A stretch of DNA of 63,005 nt from Halobacteriovoraceae bacterium. Its GTDB lineage: Bacteria; Bdellovibrionota; Bacteriovoracia; Bacteriovoracales; Bacteriovoracaceae. The stretch lies in the NCBI GenBank assembly GCA_002711995.1, contig PASN01000010.1, forward strand, positions 1 to 63,005. The letters run 5' to 3'. A program made the position numbers and the translations under genes. Below the pieces are notes generated by a model that worked only from the letters and a program-made list of their open reading frames with translations, was not told the DNA's origin and did not search any database. Of this stretch, positions 29,472-38,649 are shown in pieces (position 1 is the first letter of the stretch; each line of letters begins with the position of its first letter).

Positions 29472-30056
29472 CTAACTCTTTTGGCGTTTTTGTTTTAAAA
29501 GCTTCTTTTTGAAAAAGTTTTTCTTTAGACCACTCAATCTATCGATAAACACAATACCATCCAAGTGATCATTTTCATGCTGAATACAAATTGAGAAGAG
29601 CTCATCTGCAGAGATCTCCTTCTTCTCGCCGTCTGTGTTTTGGTATTCAACCACAATGTTTTCGAATCTTTTTACGTCTTCATAAACACCAGGCAGACTC
29701 AGGCAGCCTTCTTGGTATGTGGTTTCACCTTCTTTCTCTTTAATAACTGGGTTTATGAAAACCTTGGGATTAAAGTTGGAAAGGTTAAATTCTCCGCTTC
29801 CTTCACTTGTCTCTTCGCGATCATAGTCCACATCAATTACGAAAATTCTTTTAGAAATTCCAATCTGAGGAGCTGCAAGACCAATTCCTGGAGCATGGTA
29901 CATCGTGTAGAGCATATTCTTGCAAAGTTCTTTCAAATCTTGGTTAAACTCTTCTGGAGCAACCTCTTCGGCAACTTTGGTCAAAACCGGGTCAGGGTAG
30001 GTGTGAATGTCTAGTAATTTGCCTTCTAGGGCATAGTTTTCTGTTATTTTTTCCAT
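29472..30056 (-). CDS. def: Peptide deformylase
   Basis: Fe2+/Zn2+ enzyme that removes the formyl group from nascent proteins. All three family motifs are visible: GIGLAAPQIG, EGCLSLPG (metal Cys) and QHENDHLDG (HExxH-type). 194 residues, with a slightly long Lys-rich C-terminus. It is followed four bases later by fmt. The acidic insert REETSEGSGEFN between motifs 1 and 2 is unremarkable. Confidence 0.97.
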   Translation of the reverse strand: MEKITENYALEGKLLDIHTYPDPVLTKVAEEVAPEEFNQDLKELCKNMLYTMYHAPGIGLAAPQIGISKRIFVIDVDYDREETSEGSGEFNLSNFNPKVFINPVIKEKEGETTYQEGCLSLPGVYEDVKRFENIVVEYQNTDGEKKEISADELFSICIQHENDHLDGIVFIDRLSGLKKNFFKKKLLKQKRQKS

Positions 30057-30094
30057 GACCTATATATAGCGCAAGAAATATGGCTTGATAACTA

Positions 30095-31186
30095 TCAAAG
30101 GGCCTTGTTTTTATTGTAAACCCAAGCGATAAACACGGTGAAGATAATAGGGATCCCCATTGTGGCCGTAATGGGATCCAGACGTCCGGAAACCCCAAAT
30201 GAGATTACGGAAGAGTAAGTTAACCAAAAGACTACGCTGAACACTAACGTCACAACAATACTCTTTCCGAATCCGCTGGCCCTTCGATTGGGATTGAAGA
30301 TAGTTGAAACCGGAAAAAGTGCAAAGAGTAGGCAAATAAAAGATAGGGAAACCTTCTCTAGAAGCATGACCTGATATTCTGAGGAGTTAATACCTGTTTT
30401 TCTCAAGCGATTAATAAACCCACTGAGGTCAAAAAAGTTCAATGTGGTAATATCTGACTCAAACTGATTGAAGTCGTTTGGTTCTTCTTTTAATTCAAGC
30501 CGAAGCGTAGGGCCTTGCTCCATTTTTGGAAAAATCTTTCCATCAAGCAAGTTAAGTTCTTGCACAGAGTTGAAACTCCATACTCCAGGTTCAAGAAACT
30601 TTCCGCTTTCGGCCTTTACAACTCTCTGAAGCTTGCCTTTTGGGTTTTGAAAGTAAACCGTTACGTTCTTAAGCTGTTTCGCTTGGGTGTCGTAAGCGGT
30701 GAACGAGGTGAAGTAATTATCGGATTTGTACCACAACAGCCCGGAACGACCAATTTTACTTCTGGCCAAATATTTACTTTCATTTCGTCTACTTTTTTCA
30801 AATTCTTTTCTTTTGATTTTATTGGCCATAGGCATCAAAAAGCCCAAGTTTAAGAATTGAAGAAGTCCCACCGATATCGCGCACATCCCAATAAGAGTAT
30901 AGATCCTTCGAGCGTCAAATCCACCAGCAAGAATAGCGATTAATTCAGCGTGGCTTTTCAATTTATTAAAAGCAAATAGAGAGGCGAGGAGGGCGGAGAT
31001 AGGAAGCATTTTTCCCATTAAATTAGGCATTTTTAAAAAGTATTCAAGAATTACTCTGTTTGCGGAGTAGTTTCGCATAAAGCCGTTAACTATATCTCCA
31101 ACAGTTACAAGTAGAAATAACACTGTTATGGAGCCAATAAGGTATTTAAACCATTCCTTGGCAATTATTTTAGACAATAAATACAT
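30095..31186 (-). CDS. LPS export permease, LptF/LptG (YjgP/YjgQ) family
   Basis: Inner-membrane permease that, with LptB, extracts lipopolysaccharide and passes it to the periplasmic bridge. 363 residues: two or three N-terminal helices, a periplasmic beta-jellyroll (about 130-260; VWSFNSVQELNLLDGK) and three C-terminal helices. Sequence and length fit the family, but it cannot be assigned to LptF or LptG by eye; its partner is not in the window. The start is shared with the preceding stop region: only a base or so separates it from the CFI-box gene. Confidence 0.85.
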   Translation of the reverse strand: MYLLSKIIAKEWFKYLIGSITVLFLLVTVGDIVNGFMRNYSANRVILEYFLKMPNLMGKMLPISALLASLFAFNKLKSHAELIAILAGGFDARRIYTLIGMCAISVGLLQFLNLGFLMPMANKIKRKEFEKSRRNESKYLARSKIGRSGLLWYKSDNYFTSFTAYDTQAKQLKNVTVYFQNPKGKLQRVVKAESGKFLEPGVWSFNSVQELNLLDGKIFPKMEQGPTLRLELKEEPNDFNQFESDITTLNFFDLSGFINRLRKTGINSSEYQVMLLEKVSLSFICLLFALFPVSTIFNPNRRASGFGKSIVVTLVFSVVFWLTYSSVISFGVSGRLDPITATMGIPIIFTVFIAWVYNKNKAL

Positions 31187-31939
31187 TTACTTTTTCATAC
31201 CCTTTTTACAAATGAAGGCCACAACATACAATGGTGGCCTGCTTACGAGAGAAATGACCCTTCCCAAAAGAGGTTGAGACGCGATTGACTCAACCAGTTT
31301 GGAGGATAGGAAATAATATAATGCCGTTAGTTTTGTGCCATAAGCACCAGCCAACTTATGTTCTTTAAAACGCCTTAACTCATTTGTGACCCAATGACTT
31401 TGTCCAAATGCGTGAGTGGCAATGTAGCACTTTTTCGATTCAACTTGGATCTGGGAAAATGCTTTTTCCAACGCCAGAATTTGTTTGGATCTATGCTTAT
31501 TATTTTTAATGTACTTTCTAAGCATCTCTGAATTTAGAACTTGGTAAGGCTGATTGACTGTAAATTTAATAAACTGTTTGAGAGCTAGCTCATAACTTTT
31601 TTGAAGTTTGGGCGTCATTTCATATATACGTGAAAGCTCCCAATAGACATGTGAAATCAATAACATCTCTGTAAGATCTTTTTTGGAATCAAACATCGAG
31701 GGAGATAGTTCGTAAATATCGTCCTTTTCGTTCATTTCGGAAAGAATGGTAAGGTATTCGGTGTATTTTCTTGTAGCGCCAATATATTCTTTGGCCAGAA
31801 ACATTTCTCTCCCATGCTTTGCGATGGTAATTCTTTGGACGTATTTATTTTGTAGGGCCAGCTTTTTTCTCGCCTTCTCCTTCGCCTCGTCTTTTGAGCT
31901 GAGCTTTGCGAGTTTGTTGTCTATATCTTTTTCATCCAT
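31187..31939 (-). CDS. Protein with CFI-box-like C-terminal domain
   Basis: 250 residues. The first 165 are helical and charged, with no family I recognise and no signal peptide. The last roughly 80 residues resemble the CFI-box C-terminal domain: CYIATHAFGQ (usual CFIATAAYG), then LRRFKEHKLAG, a YY-LS segment and a hydrophobic end capped by KKGMKK. In described proteins this domain is a terminal module of unknown mechanism. The gene overlaps the upstream outer-membrane protein gene by one base (TAATG) and abuts the Lpt permease, so an envelope role is likely by context only. Confidence 0.65.
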   Translation of the reverse strand: MDEKDIDNKLAKLSSKDEAKEKARKKLALQNKYVQRITIAKHGREMFLAKEYIGATRKYTEYLTILSEMNEKDDIYELSPSMFDSKKDLTEMLLISHVYWELSRIYEMTPKLQKSYELALKQFIKFTVNQPYQVLNSEMLRKYIKNNKHRSKQILALEKAFSQIQVESKKCYIATHAFGQSHWVTNELRRFKEHKLAGAYGTKLTALYYFLSSKLVESIASQPLLGRVISLVSRPPLYVVAFICKKGMKK

Positions 31940-32835
31940 TAGAACACCATTGAAATAGCAAAAGATTGCTCTTGCACTTCCTCATCTTCGAAAAGCAGTT
32001 CTGTTGTTTCTAAGGCCCTAGACTCTTTTAAGGCGTATTCAAATGAAATCCTAGGCCCTATCCAGGATAGACCCCAAGAAACACCTTCAAGCTTGTCTAT
32101 CTTGTCTTTATACTGACCATATTTTAGAAATAAGTCTCTAAAGAATTGGGCCTGCACCGCCGCGCGAACAAAGTTTTGAGTTTCTGGGCTATCAGTATAG
32201 TTCACTCCTATATCGGCCATTGCTATGAAGTTTTGGGCTATGCTGAACTGAACACCGCCGGCCAGCCTAGTGTCCTCCTTGTTTGCCAAGAAGGGATCTG
32301 CCAAAATGGCACCAAAAGAAAGTCTCTCATTGTACATGTAGGTCAAACCAAAAATCCCTTGATGATAAACTCTGTGACCATCAACATCCTCTTCAGTATA
32401 ACGATACAAAACGCCAAATGATGCGTTTTTTCCTAAATTAGTTGATGCTGAACTAGTGATCCTTTTTCGGTCTTGCTTGCCTTGTTCTTGAGTTTGAAAG
32501 CTGAACGAACCTTTAAGCTGGGAGGTTGTGTCGGTAATTACAAGCATTTGGTGCTCAGCGTCTCCATCAAGCTCCCTTAGAGAGCTTTTTTCTTCAATAG
32601 AAGAGGAACCTTTTTGGTAATAAATGTTTGAAGCGTTAAAAAAGTAGATTGACGCAGGATTAAGAACCGCGGACTCATTGGTTAGGATACTGGCAATTCC
32701 CGTTCCAGAAGTCGACATTAATCTAGTTGTTTGCAATTCTCTGAGCTTGGCATTGCCTGTGGTTGCCAAAAGTGAGAGAAGAAATACAATATTGGTACAA
32801 TTTATTGATTTTAAATATTTAATTAATTCATTCAT
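31939..32835 (-). CDS. Predicted outer-membrane beta-barrel protein
   Basis: I use ATG 32835 (MNELIKYLKS...), which gives a signal peptide ending near TTGNA; the frame is open to 32886, but that start would overlap the divergent galU. The mature part begins with an LNPASIYFFNAS stretch reminiscent of FadL/PorV-type proteins (N-P-A motif after the N-terminus). It continues with amphipathic strands and ends SFAISMVF, a terminal-Phe barrel signature. About 298 residues. It is the first gene of the nine-gene minus-strand run. Confidence 0.7.
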   Translation of the reverse strand: MNELIKYLKSINCTNIVFLLSLLATTGNAKLRELQTTRLMSTSGTGIASILTNESAVLNPASIYFFNASNIYYQKGSSSIEEKSSLRELDGDAEHQMLVITDTTSQLKGSFSFQTQEQGKQDRKRITSSASTNLGKNASFGVLYRYTEEDVDGHRVYHQGIFGLTYMYNERLSFGAILADPFLANKEDTRLAGGVQFSIAQNFIAMADIGVNYTDSPETQNFVRAAVQAQFFRDLFLKYGQYKDKIDKLEGVSWGLSWIGPRISFEYALKESRALETTELLFEDEEVQEQSFAISMVF

Positions 32836-32885
32836 AATAAAAGATATTTTAAGTTTTAATTTAAGTAATGGAAACAAGGAACCCA

Positions 32886-33767
32886 ATGAAAATTACAAAA
32901 GCTATAATTCCTGTGGCCGGAAAAGGCACAAGATTTCTTCCAGCAACCAAGCAATTGCCTAAGGAAATGCTGCCAATATTAAATGTGCCAATGATTCATC
33001 ACGTTGTAAAAGAAGCCGTGGACAGTGGCATAGAGGAAATTATCTTTGTGACATCCAGCGGAAAAGAATCAATTGAAAATTACTTTGATAGAAATTTCGA
33101 ACTAGAAATGTTCTTGGAAAAGGCAGGAAAACACGACTACCTAGAAATGATTAAAAACATTGGTCAGATGGTGAATATCAGAACTGTAAGACAAAAAGAG
33201 CAATTAGGGCTTGGTCACGCTGTTCTTATGGGCAAAACAGGGATATCAGATGGTGAAAGCTTCGCTGTGCTTCTTGGAGATGACCTAATAGTTTCAGAAA
33301 AGCCTGCCACAAAACAGCTTATGGAAGTGTCTGCTGCAAGAAATAATTCTTCTGTTATAGCCGTAATGGAAGTTCCAAATGAAGAAACCTCTAAATACGG
33401 TATAGTTGCTGGGGAAAAGCTGGATGAAAAGACTCTTAAGATGACAAAAATGGTTGAAAAGCCAGACCCAGAAGACGCCCCAACCAACCTTGCGACCCCT
33501 GGAAGATATATTCTAAATAAAGAAATCTTCGATATACTGGAAGAAATACCTCGAGGAGCGGGTGGCGAGTATCAACTGACCGACGCAATTAATGTGCTTG
33601 CAACCAGAAAGGACGTGTTCTCGTACACTTTTGACGGGGAGCGCTTTGATACTGGTAGTGTAAAGGGCTATTTGAATGCTACAATGGAATTTGCGCTGCG
33701 TGATCCTGAGCTAAAGTCTTATGCTATGGATATAATGCAAGAGAAGCTTAACAGATATAAAGGCTAG
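32886..33767 (+). CDS. galU: UTP-glucose-1-phosphate uridylyltransferase GalU
   Basis: Makes UDP-glucose for envelope glycans. Starting at ATG 32886, preceded by CAAGGAA, it has the nucleotidyltransferase signature AIIPVAGKGTRFLPATKQLP, then KEMLPILNVPMI and GLGHAVLMGK, LLGDDLI and the late GGEYQLTDAI. About 293 residues. It opens divergently from the outer-membrane protein gene. A secreted orphan starts two bases after its stop. Confidence 0.96.
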   Translation: MKITKAIIPVAGKGTRFLPATKQLPKEMLPILNVPMIHHVVKEAVDSGIEEIIFVTSSGKESIENYFDRNFELEMFLEKAGKHDYLEMIKNIGQMVNIRTVRQKEQLGLGHAVLMGKTGISDGESFAVLLGDDLIVSEKPATKQLMEVSAARNNSSVIAVMEVPNEETSKYGIVAGEKLDEKTLKMTKMVEKPDPEDAPTNLATPGRYILNKEIFDILEEIPRGAGGEYQLTDAINVLATRKDVFSYTFDGERFDTGSVKGYLNATMEFALRDPELKSYAMDIMQEKLNRYKG

Positions 33768-33769
33768 TA

Positions 33770-34744
33770 ATGAAATTTGGATTTCTAATCACGATTTTTT
33801 TCTCTTTAAATGCGATGTCCTATAGGCCAACGGTGGAATCTCTTTTTAGAAACGGAAGCAATGGGGATATTGGCCAAAACTCTGTGGTGGCAAACTTTGT
33901 CCTGAAGAAGAAAGAGATAGAAGTTGATAGCTCTGATGAAATGTTAAAAGAACAGCCTAAAGAGTTTAGCTATAAATTCATTTTTGGAAACGAAAAAAAG
34001 AATCCTAAGCTAGTTCAAGCAAGCTACTTGGGCCCAACAATAACTCCCCAGAAGATGTTTGAAGTTGATTATTATCCTTCCGTCAGCGCCACCGGCCTAA
34101 GGCTTGGGGATGAAGATTATGAAAAAAACTTCTTTTATTCTTTGATGCTAAGCCTTGTTAACAATCAAGGGCAAATGATGGTGAACTTTCTGAAAAAAGT
34201 TGGCGTGGACGTAAAGTCCAACACAGAGAGGGTGGATAAAGAACAATTGTATTACCTCGGGCAATACATGAAATACCTAAAAGAGACCACAGAGGAAGAA
34301 CCTGGAAAAAATCCCCTAGAGCCAGAGTCTCCTGAGGCCCAGGAAAAAATTAAAGAAGTTATGCAAAGACCTTTTTTAACGCCTTCTCCACTTGTGAAAA
34401 GGGTTAAAGAAGGTCAGGACTTTTATTGGGAACTTAAAACAGACAAGGCATATGCTAGGTTCTCCCATGACGACCATAAGTTGTTGGAGTTGGAAGTAAG
34501 AACGCCTCAAGGGGTATTGAGTGCGAAATGCTTCAACTACATCCTTTATGGGAACGAGATGCAGTTTCCAGAAATGGTTTTAATAAAAGACCTTAGCGGT
34601 GACGAGTATATTCTTAATATGAAGAAAATGACGAATTTCCAGGATTCTCCAGAGAACTTCATGAAAAGAATTACGACTTATAAAAAACATATTTCCGAGA
34701 ACGAAACGGAAAAACCGCAGGTTAGCCCAAGCCTAATTCTCTAA
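33770..34744 (+). CDS. Secreted protein of unknown family
   Basis: No family recognised. 324 residues with a short signal peptide (MKFGFLITIFFSLNAMS). The mature protein is hydrophilic and mixed alpha/beta; residues about 130-190 are highly charged with a Glu/Pro-rich section (EPGKNPLEPESPEAQEKI). One cysteine is visible (AKCFNY). Two bases separate it from galU, so it is probably co-transcribed. It is followed by another secreted orphan. Confidence 0.7.
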   Translation: MKFGFLITIFFSLNAMSYRPTVESLFRNGSNGDIGQNSVVANFVLKKKEIEVDSSDEMLKEQPKEFSYKFIFGNEKKNPKLVQASYLGPTITPQKMFEVDYYPSVSATGLRLGDEDYEKNFFYSLMLSLVNNQGQMMVNFLKKVGVDVKSNTERVDKEQLYYLGQYMKYLKETTEEEPGKNPLEPESPEAQEKIKEVMQRPFLTPSPLVKRVKEGQDFYWELKTDKAYARFSHDDHKLLELEVRTPQGVLSAKCFNYILYGNEMQFPEMVLIKDLSGDEYILNMKKMTNFQDSPENFMKRITTYKKHISENETEKPQVSPSLIL

Positions 34745-34787
34745 TCTGACTAATAAAATCAATTAAAGTTTTTGTATTCACCTTCCG

Positions 34788-34807
34788 ATGAGAAGTTGAA
34801 TTCTCAT
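34788..34807 (+). other. Hairpin just upstream of the 34819 ribosome site
   Basis: ATGAGAA (34788-34794) pairs with TTCTCAT (34801-34807) around a 6-base loop, three bases before the GAGGTGA ribosome site. There is no T tract, so a terminator is unlikely; it could influence translation of the next gene. Confidence 0.4.
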
Positions 34808-34818
34808 TAGAGGTGAAT

Positions 34819-37158
34819 ATGAAAGCATTTATGGCAGTTTTTCTTTTATCCAACATCGCACTTTCACAAAGTGTGGATGACTTGGTTGATATATTGGACG
34901 GAAGCTCCTGGGAAAGTGAATATAAAAGGGATGATTCTGGGCACCACTCAGCCGTTTCAAAAAAGCCTTTGGAGCTTAAAGGTAAAAGAACCCACCAAGA
35001 CCTCACGTGCAATAAAAAGGAAGATCAAACAACAATTCCTTATAAGTTCCTGCTTGGGCTTATGGCCAACAAAGCACTTGATATCACACACGAGCCACAT
35101 GAGGGTGTGCTTACAATTGATGGCGGTGTAATGATAGGTAATTGTAATGGAATGCTTGAAAGGATTGTTTCTGAACCAGATGAGCAGACGCCTTTTTATT
35201 CTTTTCAAGTTGGGGTGAGGCGTCCCAGTGGATGTGATGACAAGACGTGCTCCTATGAAGTTCTAACAATAGAAAATTGCAAAAACGTTCATAAAATGAA
35301 GAGCTTTACTCCAGACTTTTCGGGATTTGTAAGCTGTCTTGAGGCCACTGGAGTCATGAACAATGGCAAGGTGGTGAAGGATAAAATAGCTCCACTTCAG
35401 TTTTTACATAGAGAAGTAGATGTAACTCAAAGCAGTGAACTAGTTTATGCCAACCGTGGCTTTACAGGTGCACAGTACGTTGGAAAATTCTCTGACAACA
35501 AACTGCCAGAGTATCAAGGTTGTTATTACTTTGAAGATGTTCAAAGTGGTGGGTTTAAAACTTACTCAGTGGACGACATTCAAGATTTTGAGCAGGAAAA
35601 ACTTTATCAAAAAGTTTGTAACTCAGGAAATTATAAGCTTATCAACTCTCACATCGCAGATTTTGAAAACAATGATCCATTTCAAACAAGTCTAAGAGAT
35701 ATAAGAAACGAATTGATTCTTAAAGAAGTAAAAGCTCTTCACGATATTGTTACAGACTCTGAAAGTCTTGAAGAGGTGGATGTGCCGAAGTTCAAAGAGG
35801 TAACATCGGACTTTCTTGAGTATGTGATAACTCCTATCAAAACGGACCTTGCTCAAATGCAAAGACTTTATGCAAACCCAGGGCATAGTCAGAAAGAAGA
35901 TATCTTAAAGAGTGTGTTTGGACCTAAGAAGGCACAAGCTCTGCTTGGCAAGGACACAAAAGAATTAAAAAGCATTCTTAAAGAAGAGATGGATAAGCTT
36001 GCCACTAAGCTTGTGAGCTATGCTAGAAAGCCATATCTTACAAAGGATGATTTTAAAAAGATGACTGACGCGGACGCCGGAGCACCTCTTGATAACAAGA
36101 CATGGACAGGAGCGGTATTAGACCTTTACGAAACTCAACTTACTGCTTTCAACTATGGAAGATACTCAAAAGACTTTTATGACACCCACTACAAGGGCAA
36201 CCCTGAGTACAAAAATGCAAAGCAATACGCTAAAGGTTCAGACCTGGATAAGAAGATTAAATCTAAACTGAGCATAACTCGTGAAAAGATTCAAAGAGTT
36301 CATCATGTTGCAAGCAATCCAGATGTGGATTACAGCAGAAAATATGAAAAAACGAAAAACATAATTCTTTCAAAATTAAGTAGAGAAATAGATAGTACTG
36401 AAAAGAAAATAGAAAATTTAAGATACATGATTCAATTTGGTTGTGTTAAAAAAAAGCAAACCAAGTACTGGAAAAGCATTCAGACTTGTATCAGTGAGGA
36501 GCGCGATAAACTTATAGCTTGTGAAAATAAACTATTATCTCTAAGGGCTGAAAGAGAAAGAGTTGCTAGAAAATACGATGACATGATCTCTGATTGGGAT
36601 GAGGCCCATGGCAAAGTTAACAGGAAAAGAAGCCCCACAAGTTCTGGGGATGGGTCATTTACTTTTACACCCACGACTCCTACTACAGCTCCTCATCAGC
36701 AAAACGTGGACAATCAATATAGCATGCAACTTGAAATGATGAGAAGGCAAATGCAGATGCAACAAACGCAAGGCCCAATGGCCAATGCCCAAATTGGCTT
36801 TCAACTTCCAAGTATAGGCTATCAAATAAGTCATAACATGTCTGGAGGGCAACCAAGCTACCAGAACTCATTCAGATATGGATCTCAATATTACGGGGGT
36901 AGTTATTATGGCAACGGGCCTTTGGCCTCGGGTTATGGACCATACACAGGCCCTGGTGCCATGCCATCGGCTATGCAATTTTATGGTCAACAACAAACCA
37001 TGCCAGGAGGATCTTTTACTTTTCCCGTAACTGGTATGGCAGGGGGGCAGCAAATGTATATAGGCGGAACGCCAGGTTTTTATGACGTCCCAATGGGTGG
37101 AGGACCTGGTTCTTATAGCGTCCCAATGGGTGGAACGCCAAATGGATTTAGTTTTTAA
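34819..37158 (+). CDS. Large secreted protein with coiled-coil middle and Gly/Pro/Gln/Met/Tyr-rich tail
   Basis: No family recognised. ATG 34819 is chosen because GAGGTGA lies just upstream (GTG 34813 is inside it). The signal peptide is MKAFMAVFLLSNIALSQS. Residues about 50-260 contain most of the cysteines and look globular. Residues about 290-600 are helical and charged. The last roughly 160 residues are low-complexity: an M/Q-rich block (MQLEMMRRQMQMQQ), then Tyr/Gly-rich and Pro/Gly-rich blocks, ending with two copies of a VPMGG motif. Such tails are usually disordered and sticky. It ends six bases before the convergent porin gene. Confidence 0.75.
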   Translation: MKAFMAVFLLSNIALSQSVDDLVDILDGSSWESEYKRDDSGHHSAVSKKPLELKGKRTHQDLTCNKKEDQTTIPYKFLLGLMANKALDITHEPHEGVLTIDGGVMIGNCNGMLERIVSEPDEQTPFYSFQVGVRRPSGCDDKTCSYEVLTIENCKNVHKMKSFTPDFSGFVSCLEATGVMNNGKVVKDKIAPLQFLHREVDVTQSSELVYANRGFTGAQYVGKFSDNKLPEYQGCYYFEDVQSGGFKTYSVDDIQDFEQEKLYQKVCNSGNYKLINSHIADFENNDPFQTSLRDIRNELILKEVKALHDIVTDSESLEEVDVPKFKEVTSDFLEYVITPIKTDLAQMQRLYANPGHSQKEDILKSVFGPKKAQALLGKDTKELKSILKEEMDKLATKLVSYARKPYLTKDDFKKMTDADAGAPLDNKTWTGAVLDLYETQLTAFNYGRYSKDFYDTHYKGNPEYKNAKQYAKGSDLDKKIKSKLSITREKIQRVHHVASNPDVDYSRKYEKTKNIILSKLSREIDSTEKKIENLRYMIQFGCVKKKQTKYWKSIQTCISEERDKLIACENKLLSLRAERERVARKYDDMISDWDEAHGKVNRKRSPTSSGDGSFTFTPTTPTTAPHQQNVDNQYSMQLEMMRRQMQMQQTQGPMANAQIGFQLPSIGYQISHNMSGGQPSYQNSFRYGSQYYGGSYYGNGPLASGYGPYTGPGAMPSAMQFYGQQQTMPGGSFTFPVTGMAGGQQMYIGGTPGFYDVPMGGGPGSYSVPMGGTPNGFSF

Positions 37159-37164
37159 GTCTAA

Positions 37165-38571
37165 TTAAAACTCTAGAGATAACTTAAGGCCAGTAGCGGT
37201 TACGTCGCTGGTCTCAACTCCTTCACCGCTATTGGTAAATCCGTAATAGTCACCAACTTGCCAGTGAGCGAAATAGCCAGTAACCAATATGTTCGGATTC
37301 CACTGGTAGTCAAAAGCAACATCGACTTCCATTCCCAGATCATCTTCTTGATCTGCAGAGGCGGTGGAGATTGAATTCTTTTCGTGATTGTAGAAAGAAT
37401 CCCCGTTGGATGCTGTCTCGGAAGCTGTAGCCATAATTAGAGCAAGTCTCCAAGTCCATGCGTCACTTGAGTAGTTAGCAAAAAGTTTCGCATAAGTGGA
37501 ATTGGTAACAGAAGAGCTAAAGATATTGCCTTGGTCATTGTTTTGAAAAGCTTGGTAGTTATAAGCAAACATAAGCTGGGCGATTTTAAAGTTTGGATGC
37601 AAGTACATTGCATTGAACTGGTCTTCGCCGTCTTCACCTTTAACCATACCTGCGTCAAGGCCAAGCTCCCAACGGGGGTTCAGTTTATAGGCCGCTTGGA
37701 AGATATATGCATTGCTATCAACGTCAACATCTTCAGATGTTCCAAAAACTTGTCCTGCCTCTCCGCTCATCATTGGAATCTCAAGTCCTAGAGAGAACTT
37801 TTCCCAAGACTTCTTAACAAAAACATCAATAAGAGTGATTTCTGCCGGTCCAGTGTCGTCCCCGTAAAGGTCATTATTTGTTTCTACGTCACGAACACCA
37901 TAGTAAACAGAAAACTGGAAGTTTTGATTTTTGTCATCGTAGTTCGCAATGATCCCAGTTTCAGTTGAGTCGTACTTTCCTGTTTGAAATTGATTAGTTC
38001 CATTGGCAGGGGAGTCGATTTTAGCCCAGAAAGGAGCAATGCTGAATTTTCCAAGCATAAAGTTTGCCTCTACACCGTTGTAAACAGATAGAAATCTGTC
38101 CCATGTGTCGCTTCCGTCATTAATCACAGCTCCCAAACCAAAGTTTTTCGCGTACTTTCCAACTTTAAACAGAGCAGTGTCTGCGTAGAGTTCAGCATAG
38201 AACTGGTTCACAGCTAATTGTTGCTCTCCGCTTGGAGATTGAGAGTAGAAAGAAGATTGAGCTTGGGAATCGTCTCCCATGAATCCGCCTCTGATGGCAC
38301 CTGTGGAGATTTCACCTTTAATTGTCGCGCTGTCGTTTACTATAATTGTTGGAGCAAGTCTTAAAACATAAGACTGATATCTAGCGTGATCATTGTCATC
38401 GCCTGGACAATAACTTTCATCAGATTGGGTGCAGGCCTCATCTGTCCTTTTAACATTTTCGATAATATTGGTGTCAAAACCTACTGTACCATTCCAGTCA
38501 ATTGGCAAGGCCTGTGTCGCAGGTGAAAGAGTAAATAAACTTATTGCAACAGGTAATATTTTAGAACGCAC
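37165..38571 (-). CDS. Predicted outer-membrane porin-like protein
   Basis: 468 residues. Start GTG 38571 with AAGGAG about eight bases upstream. The signal peptide ends at ATQA (MRSKILPVAISLFTLSPATQA). The mature protein is a run of amphipathic, acidic strands with many aromatic girdle residues (FYAELYADTALFKVGKYAKN, NILVTGYFAHWQVGDYYGF) and ends ATGLKLSLEF with terminal Phe. A CTQSDESYC pair near the N-terminus could form a disulfide. No substrate can be read from the sequence. Confidence 0.8.
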   Translation of the reverse strand: MRSKILPVAISLFTLSPATQALPIDWNGTVGFDTNIIENVKRTDEACTQSDESYCPGDDNDHARYQSYVLRLAPTIIVNDSATIKGEISTGAIRGGFMGDDSQAQSSFYSQSPSGEQQLAVNQFYAELYADTALFKVGKYAKNFGLGAVINDGSDTWDRFLSVYNGVEANFMLGKFSIAPFWAKIDSPANGTNQFQTGKYDSTETGIIANYDDKNQNFQFSVYYGVRDVETNNDLYGDDTGPAEITLIDVFVKKSWEKFSLGLEIPMMSGEAGQVFGTSEDVDVDSNAYIFQAAYKLNPRWELGLDAGMVKGEDGEDQFNAMYLHPNFKIAQLMFAYNYQAFQNNDQGNIFSSSVTNSTYAKLFANYSSDAWTWRLALIMATASETASNGDSFYNHEKNSISTASADQEDDLGMEVDVAFDYQWNPNILVTGYFAHWQVGDYYGFTNSGEGVETSDVTATGLKLSLEF

Positions 38572-38649
38572 AAAATCTCCTTAAAGAATGGACTATAATG
38601 TATATTAAGTTGGGAAAATAATAAGCATTCTTGAGTAAACTGGCAAACA

